Source: Stenopsyche tienmushanensis (taxonomy: Eukaryota; Arthropoda; Insecta; Trichoptera; Stenopsychidae). Taken from it: a stretch of 64,000 nucleotides of DNA. Location: contig WACJ01000095.1 of the NCBI GenBank assembly GCA_008973525.1, positions 992,001-1,056,000 on the forward strand. The letters are read 5' to 3'. Under the pieces are notes generated by a model that did not search any database, was not told where the DNA came from, and worked only from the letters and a program-made list of their open reading frames with translations. Position numbers and translations under genes: made by a program. Below are positions 49,801-61,534 of this stretch, piece by piece (within the stretch, counting starts at the first letter, position 1; each line of letters begins with the position of its first letter).

Positions 49801-52800
49801 CATGGCAAATAAAAACAAAATTAATCTAAAATACAATTTTAAACCATATTTCACCTTTCTTCTATGAAGCGTGTCATGCTGAGGTGAAGGTATCTCTTCC
49901 GTAACATCATCATATATATCGTCTTTCACATAACTCTCTTTATTACTATCGATTTCATTGCATTTTTCAATTTTTTCGCTTTCAATATCAACTTCAGCGT
50001 TGATATAGTTCGAATTCAAATTAGCATTAGGTGGCGTGATTTTTCTAAAAGTTGCATTTCTTTTTGGGGTGCTTTTAGGTGTAGACTCGGTTGAGTCGCT
50101 GAGTTTTCTACTGTTGTTTAAACCAGTTAGACTGTGACGCGGTGAGAACGTTTGATTGGGTAGGAGTACTGTTTGATCCATATCATTTTGTTTTTGTGCA
50201 TTCGTTTTAGGCTGAGAAGGAAGTTTGTGATATGTCATATTTAAACTTTCACGACCGGTACATTTAATAAACGAATCAGTCATGCCGTCATTGAGTAGAA
50301 ACGAATCGTCGTCATTGAAATTTTCTTTGTTATCGTGAATTTGAAAGGTGCCATTTAAATTTTCCTGTTTCTCCGTCGCTGCTAGCAGATCAGCTGCTAA
50401 ACCAGACAAATCATCTGTATTACAATTCGAGTTTAGTCTAAGATATCTATTTATTTTATCTTGATCAGGATCGGATTTCAGGAAAGATTTTCTCAAATGA
50501 AATTTAGACTTTCCGTTTGGTAATCTTTCATCTACTGACTCCAGCATGTTATTAAATGTACCAGAATTAATCAAACTACTTTCCATTGTGTCTTTCCTTG
50601 ACTGTAAACTAGTAGAACCATGCAATGAAGAATTCAAAAGATTAAAATCAAACGAATTAATCATACTGGGCGACAATGATCCTATAATACTCTCATTATC
50701 AGGAAAGCCAGCTTGTGAAAGAAAACTAGTACTCATCTCTTTCTCGTCTAAAATACTAGTCGTCATACTTGAACAGAGAGAATTCTGAGCAGTAGGATCA
50801 TCATTTGGGTCATTTATATCTAAAATTAGCAAATGAAAAGTACAATAACTATTAAATGACAATGAAACTATTGACATAAATAGGAAAAAAATATAAATTT
50901 AACTGACCAGTATTGACACCACGTTTTGATGATACAGATCCATGACGAGAGAAAGTTGCTGAATTAAAAGTGCCTGATCCATCCATAGCAATTGAGCTCA
51001 CTAAGCTCGGTGGTGAAATATTAGTAAACGAATCATTTTGATTGATAGAGCCTTAAATATTAATTTATGATATCAATATCAAGATACAACAAAAGCTTGT
51101 TATCACAGTGATTTTTTTACTTGGAAAAAGATTATATCGTTTATCGTTAACCAAAAAATACATTACCTGTAAATCTATTATTGAAAGTGTTGTGCATGTT
51201 ATGAGCGGGTTCCGATAAATTAATATTGATAGGTTTTGAAGCAACAAACTCAGACAATCCATTGACATCTTCAGAAAATAATTCAGGATTTTCTACATTA
51301 TCTGAAGACTGAAATAAAGACGCTTAATGAATTTTCATTATAAAAAAAATGCAATTCTACCTACAGGTGGTTCGTCGATTGATATTAATTGTTGCATAAT
51401 CAAAGAAAACAATTTTGTTATATAAATATGAACATAAGAAAAACATAATTAGAAATATTATATAATCGCCAGTCACATTTTTAACAGCTAAAAATAACAA
51501 ATACTTACGCTACCAGGAAGAATCTGAAATGTTTCGTTGCATTGCTCTGGAACCTCTTTAACAAACGTTCCGTTTAAATCTTCGCTGAATCCGAATTTTT
51601 TATTATTAGAATTCGAATATAAATTATTGGGATTAGCATAATTCTCGCCACCTAATCTAAATTTGTCGTGTTTCGTAATAGTTTTTGTGCCGCACAAATT
51701 ATATCCATTACTGTTTCCTTGCATCAGTATCTCCGATAGGCCGGGTCGGTGAACTTTCTTTTTCGGGCGCGTATATGTTCTAGAGTCGAATTTCTGCTTT
51801 TGGGTGCCTTTAAAATGCAATTTAAAAATCAGTAAAACAAAAATTTCGCAAGCCAATAATTATATACGAACAATGAAAGTATACCTATTCCTGTGCTATC
51901 TAAAAATGACAATAGTTCTTCCTGCTTTATCTTGAATTCGTCTGTGTTTTGATCAACCCATTTATATTCATTTAAATAAAAATCAATATCAGGGTCAGGA
52001 TCTTCCACTTGTGCGAATTCCGATATATACAACCTGAGAACAATTTTTTATTATTATTAACAATGTTACTATGTTTAATGTGATAACAACGGAAAGAATA
52101 AATATTAACACTTTAACTTTTACAGGAATTTAAGCTTCATGAGCAAAATTACAAAAAAAAACCTTATTATTATTTCCCATGATGATTATTATTTATGGAA
52201 TGATATTAATATGTACCCAAATTAACATCCCTCTCAGCTTTGTAATTTAAAAGTTAACCCTTACAACTCCTATGGCTACTACGTGTAGCCATTTTCTTGG
52301 GCAGTTTTATGAACTTCAAATGAGATTTTGGTATTTTTTAAAATGTAAGAATCAAGTGAAAACTCTAGAAATACTGTCTTATTGTCTGACCATTTATTTG
52401 TCATCTGGAATGTGGAAAAAAATGGTTCAGACGAAGTGACACAGGTAAAGAGCATAAAATAATAGTCTGCGCCGAGTTGTGGTGCAGTGAACATTTTGAA
52501 AATTATTTGTGTCCAGTAATTCAGTATTATTTTGATAGTGCGTATATTTTTACATTTTATCCGTTTTTCGTTCTACACCTTTTTAATAATTTACAACTGC
52601 TACAAAGCCATCATATATTTACAGATGGGTTTTACACCAATCCAATCCTCGATGGAGAACTCTTGAAAAGGAAATATTTTTTCACTGGGACGATAATGAC
52701 CAACAGAGAAAAGGTTTACATATTAAAAAAAAAACCAAGATTAGCTGTGGGATGAAAGATAACATACATAAAACAAGATAATTTAGTATTAGTTTGGTGA

Positions 52801-55697
52801 GACAAAATAATAGTCACAATGCTCAGTACAAAGCATAAGTCAACTTCCCAATCAATGAGAAGAATAGCAAGGATTACCCCATACTAATCTAATCAAGATG
52901 ATCTAATAAATAAGCCAGTAATCATTTTAGATTACATTAAAAATATTGGCGGGGTGGACACAGCAGATCAATACGCATCATCATATATTTTCATGTGAAA
53001 GACTTTGAAATGGTGGAGGAAGATGTTTTTTGGAAGTTTTGAAACATCGATTGTAAATTCTTATATTTTATGCAAATAATATGAAATCAAAGAAAATAGA
53101 AGGCCAATAAATCATAAAAAATTCGCCGACAATTATTGATGCAACTTATTGGTAACTTTCGAACTCCTACGAAGTCCAAATTGGAACAATAGTTGTCAAC
53201 TTATCACGATTAACGGTTAGATGGAAGTCTCCATTTTATTTATAGTAGATCAGGAAGGAATTATAGACTATGGTGTGTTCAGACCGTGAAACTGAAAAAT
53301 GAAGAAAGTGAACTCTATTTATTACGACACTTGTGAAAGGAAACCAGCGCTTCATCCTTGAGATTGCTTCAAAAAATATCATCAATTACATGATTACAAA
53401 AATTAATAAACCAAAGAGGGATTAATTTTTATATATAAGATATCCAAGCGTACCATACGTAATATGCTAAATAAGCTACATAAATTTTGCATATTATTTT
53501 GATTAACAGCCAATGTTAAAATCACTTATATGCAGATTCCTGCAGGAGTTGATGTTTGGGCCAAGGAATGACGACACATCTGGAATGTTTTATTAATATA
53601 GTTTAAGTCTTATATATGCATATAAATTACACTTGAATTTCCACTCGCCGGAATGAAGACAATATCCAATTTATATCTTCGTACAATCACTTTACGTTCA
53701 GTTAAAATCATTCCTTTTTTATAAATATACTTCGTCAAATTTCGTGTTTTATTGAATTTTATGTAGTTATTGATTGATCGACAACCAAATTGATTTTAAT
53801 TTAAATAATTTGGTTTTATTTTTACGAAACTACATGTTTTTATTTACTGTCAATTTGACGAGTATTGGTAAAGTTAGGTAATAAAAAAAATCAGTAAGCC
53901 CAGTGTTAATACAAATCATATTAAATTAAGCTTGATGAAATATAATTATTTAGAATACATTATTCACTTTCTGCGTCCTTCTTTTACAAACAAAGAGCCT
54001 TGCTGAAACCAGTTTGAGAATATTTACAAGTTTTTATAATTAGCATATGTAAATATAAATAATTCCAAAAAAACAGCATCAACGCCAACAACGATGTGGC
54101 TTTTATGGCTTTCATTTATTCCACGGCTTTTTTTTAATTTAGACATTTAAAACGTATCTTACATTACAAATTAAAATTAAAAACATGATATTTATTCACT
54201 TTTTTAAGCTTTTAAAAAAAGATATTCAAGCATTTAAAAGCCAGCAGACCACCTATATGAACGTATTGAAGGACACTTTCACGATTGTCTTAATAGGAAG
54301 TGTGAGGGGTTTGTCGGAAGACAGTGAAAAACTACTCAAAACGACCTTGTTAATTATGCTGGAAATGGGTTTTCCGGAGTACAACGAGCGCAGCCCCATT
54401 TCAACATCATTTAAACTTATGATGGTCATTTTATACACTGACATTGTATATTTTCCAGACTAATCCAATCTTATTTGATCAAACATCCCAAATCAGCTAT
54501 TTTAAGTTCAGAGGGATAATATATAATAGACGTGGACAAATTTGATTGTTAAAAATTTAATTTATTCATCAAAACATGTTGCCGAATACTTATTTGTATA
54601 GTCGATAAGCAACACATGCTACATGTCACATAGAGCTGTGTAATTAATGATCATTTTCCAATTCATATTATAAATATATTACGTATCATTGTTTTTACTA
54701 AAAAATATTGAAAGTTAACACATCTCAGAGGGATATAGCTTTTGCACAATTTTCTCACTTGCCGTTTGCAAGAGACTGTAATTTCACTTTACTAAAAGTT
54801 CGAGTTGTGCGGAAGATGCAGAGATACCCGCTACGAGTGTAAATTTTGATTAAAAATTACCCCACATAAGATGTGTTAATCATGTTATAAATATTTTAAA
54901 ATACAATTTTTGATGTTTTTTTATTTTACTTCCATCAACTTTCAAATATTTGCATATATTTTCAGGATATTTTTAGGCAATATCTTAAATAAATTTAGCA
55001 AATAAAAACTTTCTAGTTCTGTAAATTATTGTGACTTAATTAGAAAAATATTGACATAAATATATATTTTGAGATTGAAAATTATACATAAAATATGGCC
55101 TTGTATTTTAAAATATAAGACATAATTATAATCTTTTAGATAATATTACATAAAAAAAAATTAATAACTGTTTGAAAAATAGCTGGTTAATGATCCACTA
55201 TGAAGGGTTTTATCAAGTGCTTTGTACTGAACAATTAAAACACTATTATAATATAAAGAATACAACATCATTGCATAAAAACAACAATCAATAAATTGAT
55301 ACAACCAAGGACAGCTCATCAATGACGTACTTTTTTAACATCCTTTCGTATCTTAAATAGTAAAATATTATTATTAGGTGATATAATGCATTATCATGAT
55401 ATAAATTTTATAATCACACATAATAAACGCAGATATGTTTCCCAATTAATAATTGCACGGTGTAAAAATATTATCCAGATGGTTTGACTGTGATGCACAA
55501 TGAATTAATACGAAAATTGTTTATCGTATATAGGGATTTATCTAAATCACGATAGCAGATTTCAGCCGAAGTAAAAGTAAAATATTGAACCAACTGTCGG
55601 TTTAAACTCACCATGTCTGTTCGCCGTCGAGATGCAACCGGTCCAAATCGATAAAGTCCATCTCTTTTCGTTCGTAATGATCCAAAAGATTGGTCAT
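43802..55697 (-). CDS. Large Ser/Asn-rich protein, probable SLAIN-motif microtubule plus-end protein
   Basis: Fourteen minus-strand exons: 55612-55697, 51885-52033, 51509-51807, 51167-51308, 50908-51051, 49855-50819, 49616-49775, 48885-49289, 46848-47069, 46143-46267, 45882-46061, 44140-44266, 43937-44024 and 43802-43859. They join in frame to 1,049 aa. Near the N-terminus are an acidic/leucine segment (DFIDLDRLHLDGEQTWLY, WLY at 29-31) and NEYKWVDQN...LLSFLD, resembling SLAIN1/2. The middle is low-complexity Ser/Asn-rich and probably disordered, with six N-x-T-[FY] motifs. The C-terminus is Pro/Ser/Arg-rich (RLPRPSGLPRPSSAIPRKST) with an EB1-binding SxIP match, SAIP at 1022-1025. SLAIN proteins link EB1 and ch-TOG at growing microtubule ends. 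The gene model is solid; the family name is an inference. There is no signal peptide. Confidence 0.75.
44844..45770 (+). mobile_element. hAT element with BED zinc finger, internally deleted
   Basis: Terminal inverted repeats TAGGGATTCTG at 44844 and CAGAATCCCTA ending at 45770, both next to a CCCGGGACTT motif. Flanking octamers TTCTGAAT and CTCTGGAT agree at six of eight positions, a decayed 8-bp target duplication. Inside, the plus strand encodes a BED finger (AQCTHCPKQITCKGSN, then LARHLERVH) and later SLTMDEWTSIKNRRYFNIIV, a hAT catalytic-region block. Frameshifts and an early end make it inactive. It sits in an intron of the SLAIN-like gene. Confidence 0.75.
47947..48380 (-). pseudogene. 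R1/I-type non-LTR reverse transcriptase 3' fragment
   Basis: The minus strand encodes KLVFVSAKTCAIPMKSH, VPIPFKTSESYLGVTLGE, FTKHIKSAAMKANQAFSKV and LRILYYLLISSVM, the end of a non-LTR RT domain with its KTSExYLGV block. A 3'UTR with a 7-bp hairpin (48005-48022) follows. It is 5'-truncated and lies in an intron of the SLAIN-like gene, in the gene's own orientation. Confidence 0.65.
52254..53150 (+). mobile_element. piggyBac-like element with decayed transposase
   Basis: TTAA (52254-52257) precedes CCCTTACAACTCCTATGG. The plus strand carries transposase pieces: FTDGFYTNPILDGELLKRKY, FTGTIMTNREKV, then VIILDYIKNIGGVDTADQYA and WWRKMFFWKFETSIVNSYIL. These are the piggyBac blocks around the third catalytic Asp (GGVDxADQ). 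Frames are broken and no right-hand end was found. It is in intron 1 of the SLAIN-like gene, antisense to it. Confidence 0.75.
54185..54463 (+). other. Unidentified 92-codon open frame
   Basis: A less AT-rich frame inside intron 1 of the SLAIN-like gene on the opposite strand. It begins MIFIHFFKLLKKDIQAF and includes FTIVLIGSVRGLSED and LLIMLEMGFPEYNERSP. I do not recognise it. No splice sites or promoter are evident. It may be a transposon relic or chance; a 63-codon frame is open on the other strand over the same bases. Confidence 0.2.
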
Positions 55698-56712
55698 CTC
55701 GCTATTTCTGTTGTTGACATTTGGTACCAGACAAAAAACAGCTAAACTAAAAATTTGTAAACGATACCGCGAAACAAGCTGATTAATTATCTGAAGAGTT
55801 TTCAAGCTACCAAATAGTCTTAAGAACTAAACATGCATGCTTAAAACACATCAATAAGTGTACGTTTATGTAAAAATACCAGTTGCACTGCCACAATCGC
55901 TCAGCACGATATTGCCAACTGACAAATACAACACTTCTTCTTTTTCTAATCTGTTATATTTATTTATTTAAAATTGATAATAATTTATGTTTTTAATCTT
56001 TCATGTTCTATGAGCGTTTTATATTATAAACGCACGCGGAAAAAATATGTCTGTCTCATCAATGTTTAAAAATATTGCAAAATTAATTTAAAATATTGCT
56101 ATATACAATAATATTATTGAGAAAACATTTACGAAAGTTTTTACTTCTTTTAATATCATAATAATGATAGTCCTCATTGGAATAAAAAAATCAGTTAAAT
56201 CTTTTAGAGATTTTTTAGAGATTACATAAATACAAAATGATTTTTTTATAAATTCTTAGCAGTAATACATTTTAAGGATGACAAAAAATGCTCTTTTTTG
56301 GCATAGTCAATATAAATTCAAATAGCTTTAAATAGATCTTTACAAAAGGAATTTTACGGTGTTCTCAAATTTGAATTATTTAAGGTTCGACAAATATCCT
56401 TCGTGAGTGTACATTGCCCATTTCAGCCTCAGAGGTGGCTGTATGTTGATTGAGAAGCGCTGGTCTTTGACATATATTTATTTTGATAAGCACATGAAAA
56501 TAAGGGCTAAGACCAATATTTCTGTATTGGCAGTGAGCGACGCAAAAGTAGTAAAGGTTAATGTTTGATGTTGACAGTTGGTCCTCAATGTGACGGTATA
56601 TTCAATTATTATCGCTTATTTTGATATTCTTTTAATCCGTGTAGTCGTGTTGGGTTTTATGTGAGCTATTTTTGCAGTTAAAACAATTTTTGGACGCCAA
56701 ACGTCTTCTAAG
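55698..56712. promoter_or_regulatory. Divergent promoter region between SLAIN-like gene and Paf1
   Basis: About 1 kb separates two start codons facing away from each other. It should hold both promoters. No single core promoter stands out by eye. No other gene is visible. Confidence 0.4.
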
Positions 56713-59264
56713 ATGCCGCCGACTGTGCAAACTGGCACCGCTGAAAACCGTGAAAAGCGTCCCGTCCCAAAAGAGGGCGAGAGAAAGTAAGTCTATCCAC
56801 GTTTATAGCGCCTCGTAAAAGTCGACGTTGTATTTTAGATGCAAAATTTCAATTTTTATTTATAAATAATATAACCGTAACAAATATTGAAAAGGAAGGC
56901 CTTTAAATAGAGAGTGAAACCTGTTAATAATTCAATTTATTTAATCAAATTAATTTTAATAGGGATATTTTACTTTTATGTTTATTATTTAATCTATTTT
57001 ACAGATCTGATTTAGTATGTCGCATCAAATATTGCAATACTCTGCCGGACATACCATTCGATTTGAAGTTCATTAAATATCCATTCGACCCAAATCGATT
57101 TATTCATTACAATCCGACGTCGCTCGAAAGAAATTATAAATTTGAAGTTTTGACCGAACATGATCTGGGAGTGACTATAGATTTGATCAATAAAGATATT
57201 TATCAAAATGATACAACCACTCAATTGGATCCTGCTGATGAAAAACTTCTAGAAGAAGATGTTCTCACTCCACAAGACTCGAAACGATCGAGACATCATG
57301 CTAAAAGCGTATCATGGTTGCGCAGATCTGAATATATATCTACTGAGCAGACTCGCTTTCAACCTCAAAGCATGGAGAAGGTACGAATCAATCGGTGATA
57401 TCTTGGAAATTATTTTAAACAGTGATTTAGACTATATTAATTTAATTATATTAATATATTCTTCTTTTATAAATTTAGGTTGAAGCAAAAGTTGGTTATA
57501 ATGTCAAGAAGAGTTTGGGTGAAGAGACATTGTACATGGATCGTGACAGTCAAATCAAAGCAATCGAAAAGACGTTTGAAGACAATAAAAAACCAATTGA
57601 GAAACATTACAGCAAACCTAACGTCCATCCTCTGGAAGTTTTGCCAGTGTTTCCAGATTTCATGCTGTGGAAATATCCTTGCGCTCAAGTTATATTTGAT
57701 TCAGATCCAGCACCGCAAGATAAGAGCATAGCTGCTCAAATTGAACAAATGTCTCAAGCCATGATCAGGTCATTAACATAACAAAATAATACGGAATTCT
57801 TAGAGCATATTTTTGTATTTTATGCTAATTGTTTTTTTGTTTTGGTTTTATAGAGGTGTAATGGATGAAAGTGGAGAACAATTTGTGGCTTATTTCTTAC
57901 CGACTGACGAAACATTGATACAGAAAAAAGAAGATATTGCTGAAAATATTCCATACAATGACGATGCACAGTATGAATATAAAATGGCCCGTGAATATAA
58001 CTGGAACGTCAAGAGTAAGGCATCGAAAGGGTACGAAGAAAATTACTTTTTGGTAAGTCGTTGAAGGTTTATTCCAATTATAAAATATTTGATTGTAAAT
58101 TCTAATTCAATTTTTTTACTTTTCTAGGTTCTACGCGATAATTGCATATATTACAATGAACTAGAAACTCGAGTCCGTTTAAGTAAAAGACGAGCACGTG
58201 CTGGGACCGGTGTGGGAGGTCCCGGTGGAACTCGCCTCGTGGTTCGTCATCGTCCTCTTACGGAATACGATCACCGCATGCAAAGACTCAGAGAAAAACA
58301 ACTTGAACCACCTCAGGAGGTATATTTCATTCGTTTTTTATTTTATTTATACATTTTATTTATGAATGCAACTTTGTGATATGGTGTAAATTTATTTCAA
58401 TTAAAGGACGATGAAGATGAAGAAATAGAACCAGACGAGGATGAAGCTGAAGCTGAACAAGGGTATTTGTTAATTGTCTTTATATCCATATATTTGATAA
58501 ATTCATATTGGTGAATCATTGACATTTTTTGGCAACAATATATTAGATTGTCAATTGTTTGTTAAAAGATTTCCACCTCATTTATCTAAATATTGCTAAA
58601 AGTTGGAAACAATAAATCATATCACTATTATTTTATTTTAGGAATGCTAAATCAGGAAGCAAATCCCGATCTGCTAGTCCAGATGGTTCTAAAGGCTCAA
58701 GAGAGCCCTCTGAGGAAAGAACTCGTTCGAGAAGTCGTAAGATTGAATCAGATGTTGAGTCTCGCGAGGGGTCCAGAGCAAGTTCCAAGGCTAGTTCTAG
58801 AGCGGCTTCGGGTTCGAGAGGAGGCTCAGCTTCTAGATCAAGATCTCCATCTAAAGAACGTTCCCGTAAAAAATCAGTATCACCACAAGGATCAAGAAAT
58901 GGTTCTAGAGCCAGTTCTGCATCTGGTGCAAGTTCACGATCGAGATCTAGATCAAGGTCGAGATCGCGATCAAGATCTGGTTCCAGATCTAAAGCTGGAT
59001 CAGAAGCTAGATCTCAAGCCAGTTCTAGAAAATCAAGATCCAGATCTAGATCAGGCAGTGGTTCTGAAAGATCTCAAAGTGGTTCTAGAGAAGGATCTCC
59101 AAAGGGATCAAGACAAGTATATAAAATATAAACGTAGATTTTGCCTTTTATTAATATTTGGATCATGCATATTCAAATTTAATTTACAGGGCTCAAGGAA
59201 TGGTTCTCGTAGTGGCTCAGCTTCCTCGCGTTCTTCGGCTCGTAGTGGATCAGAATCGGAATAA
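56713..59264 (+). CDS. Paf1: RNA polymerase II-associated factor 1 (Paf1)
   Basis: Eight exons: 56713-56786, 57005-57380, 57479-57768, 57854-58052, 58128-58319, 58407-58462, 58642-59116 and 59190-59264. They join to 578 aa. Paf1 is the namesake of the Paf1 complex, which travels with elongating Pol II and promotes histone H2B ubiquitylation. Conserved blocks in order: [87 protein letters not shown], and [15 protein letters not shown]. An acidic section ([17 protein letters not shown]) is followed by an RS/GS-rich tail of about 180 residues, rather long for the family. A poly(A) signal AATAAA is at 59563-59568. The gene is head-to-head with the SLAIN-like gene. Confidence 0.95.
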
Positions 59265-59804
59265 ATGTCAAACAAATAATGACTTGACTCATAAAATATT
59301 CTCATTAAAAATTTCCATAATAACAATTCGTAGCATAAATTCAATAGACAAATTATAAATGCGATTACAGTTGAAAATTTTATACGTTGTTGAAATTCAG
59401 ACCAGTATAACTTTAGCCAATTTATTTTAAGTCCCATAGTCAAATGTAGATTAATTCTGTTATTGAGCATTTCCGACTAAAATCATGTGTTTGCTTAAGT
59501 AACTTGAATTTCTTGGATTCGCTTGGAGGTTTTTTGTGACACTGATACATTTAAATAAGTTAAATAAAATCTATACATATAAAAAAAAGACTTTTATTCT
59601 AGTACATTTATTACATAGAATTTGTGTATATTAAAAAGACAGAGATCAAAAATTATTCTATGTTATCTCTTTATAAAAATGCACTTTTAAAAACTATTCT
59701 AAAAAAATATACATGTTATCACAAATGTTTTCAGTTACATACATATATTTGTGATTTATTAAGGAAATTACAAGCTTTTGATTATGTAATTTAAATCAGT
59801 GATA
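59265..59804 (+). other. Paf1 3'UTR and flank
   Basis: Presumed 3'UTR with AATAAA at 59563-59568, about 300 bases past the stop, then AT-rich DNA up to the first MITE. Confidence 0.5.
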
Positions 59805-60033
59805 TGGGGTGCGGCAGGGAATCTTCCTTATTTGAAATGCGCATCCTGAAGTGTTAATTATTCCATGTAGGATGGAATGGCAATCATTCAAAAGAGTAGG
59901 ACCTAGTGTTTCCTATCATGTAGGTTTAGTAATAATCATGCGGTGGACAAGGGAGGAATGCGCATTCACTTTAGAGATAAATGTCGCTTCAGGGCGCGAG
60001 TTTCAAATAAGGTAATTTCCCTGCCGTACCCTG
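59805..60033. mobile_element. Tc1/mariner-type MITE
   Basis: Inverted ends TGGGGTGCGGCAGGGAA (left) and, read inward from the right, CAGGGTACGGCAGGGAAAT, both continuing into a CCTTATTTGAAA segment. TA lies on each side (59803-59804, 60034-60035). At 229 bases with no transposase it is a non-autonomous element. The fragment at 25091 belongs to the same family. Confidence 0.7.
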
Positions 60034-60447
60034 TACATTTATGTATTAACAATATCAATTGGCACAATGATATAAAAAATTGCATATGTATAAGACATTT
60101 TTGTGTTGGCGATAGACTTATTTCTAACTGGGCTACCCATATGCAACACACTAATAAGATGGGTCAAATAAATAAAACTTTTGCCCTAATTGCATTCATA
60201 ATTCAATCTTATTAATAATTTTCTAATAATGATTTTGCACTATAATTTCTACCTTATACAAATATATGAATGTTGCACATGATTATCTTTTCATCAATTT
60301 GTATAAAATTCTCAAATATTTCCAATTATGATCAAAGTTAAGTTCTTAATATTTATTTATTTAATAATAATTTGATTAAACCTTCACTAATACAATACAT
60401 GAAAATTCTTTATAAACTTTTGTTGTCTGTCACGCATATATCTAGAG

Positions 60448-60610
60448 TAGTGGTTCTTAACCTTTTAAACATGCTGCACCCCTTCGAATCTGAAATTAGA
60501 TTTCTTCACCCACATAGACTGTTGTTGCTTGTTCGTTAAGAGACACGCGTAAGACATCGCTTGTATTTAAGCGTTGGTGGTGCCCCCTGCACTCACGGTT
60601 AAGAACCACT
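60448..60610. mobile_element. hAT-type MITE
   Basis: Perfect 14-base inverted ends AGTGGTTCTTAACC and GGTTAAGAACCACT, the common hAT MITE terminus. CTAGAG occurs directly on both sides (60442-60447 and 60611-60616), probably part of an 8-bp target duplication. 163 bases, no coding frame. Confidence 0.7.
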
Positions 60611-60937
60611 CTAGAGAGATCTAGTCCTTAACAGGAATATTTATCGCAGTGAATAAATATTGCCAGCTGGTAAATATTAGTGGACTACATGAAATATCTG
60701 ATGGGCAGTGACGGATATAGTACTTGAGAGGCCTTCAATGACCGAGAATATCTTCAATACGACACGGAACATAGAGCTAAACTGATACTGTGTAAGCGGT
60801 ATCAAATTAGCTCGGCTAACTGGGGAAAATCCAGCAGAAGCTATTACGAAGCAATATGCCCAATAGAAGTTTAGAGGCCTATGTGAGATCAACAGGCGAT
60901 GAAGTTTATTTTTGATACTACACGATACTAACTCTTA

Positions 60938-61159
60938 GGCTCGACTCACTATGATGCCGCTCACGGTTCGATCTCGGTCCGGTCAAATATTCTCACACAA
61001 GAAACAATCAGAGAATTCTTACTATCGTATCGCTCCAGTTCTATGCCGCTATGCCGATCATGGATCGAGACACTGATTGTGAGATTAGTAGTGTAGACAC
61101 AGCGAGATTTGATCGGACCGAAATCGAACCGTGAACGGCATCATAATGTGAATCGAGCC
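60938..61159. mobile_element. PIF/Harbinger-type MITE
   Basis: Long inverted repeats of about 50 bases beginning GGCTCGACTCACTATGATGC on the left, with the complement on the right ending TGTGAATCGAGCC. TTA flanks both ends (60935-60937 and 61160-61162), the 3-bp target typical of PIF/Harbinger. 222 bases. The broken relatives are at 21298-21550. Confidence 0.75.
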
Positions 61160-61308
61160 TTATAGTATCAAATTAACTACTAATACCGCACAGTACAATT
61201 AATATTCAGTAATACACGGTATGTCGGCAGACAAGTTCAGGAGGCACAATTAATTGCCTCAGGACTACGCTACCTTTTGGGCATTGGGAGATCTCCAAAC
61301 TTACTTAA

Positions 61309-61534
61309 CCTTTCCCTTACGATGCTACATATTTAGTACGCCATATGACATTCTAAAGCCCTGTACTTATTATATTTCATATCGATATTCGATAATATAT
61401 ATATCAATATAGATAGTATATACATTGATATAGATAGTATATCGAGATTCAATATAGTAATAAATCCCATTATTACAACTTTACTGCAACTCGACTCAGT
61501 GTAGTGTAGTAAATACGCCATAGTAAAGGAAAGG
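61309..61534. mobile_element. TTAA-flanked MITE (piggyBac-like target)
   Basis: Inverted ends CCTTTCCCTTACGATG and CATAGTAAAGGAAAGG lie between TTAA at 61305-61308 and 61535-61538. The centre holds an imperfect ATATATCAATATAGATAG palindromic repeat. The TTAA target suggests mobilisation by a piggyBac-type transposase. Parts match the repeats at 4699 and 9545. Confidence 0.7.

Noticed and set aside
51361..51400. Possible tiny extra exon in the SLAIN-like gene (QQLISIDEPP)
   Set aside because: There is no AG acceptor at a suitable place and the flanking exons already join in phase 0.
55698..55805. Upstream extension of the SLAIN-like N-terminus
   Set aside because: The frame is open to 55805 but has no ATG before 55697; the only upstream candidate start is TTG. 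The acidic SLAIN-like segment follows directly after 55697.
58593..59160. Long Asp/Leu/Val-rich open frame overlapping Paf1 exon 7
   Set aside because: It is the +1 shadow of the RS-repeat coding region; the repeated codons keep the other frame open. The in-frame RS reading joins correctly at both splice sites.
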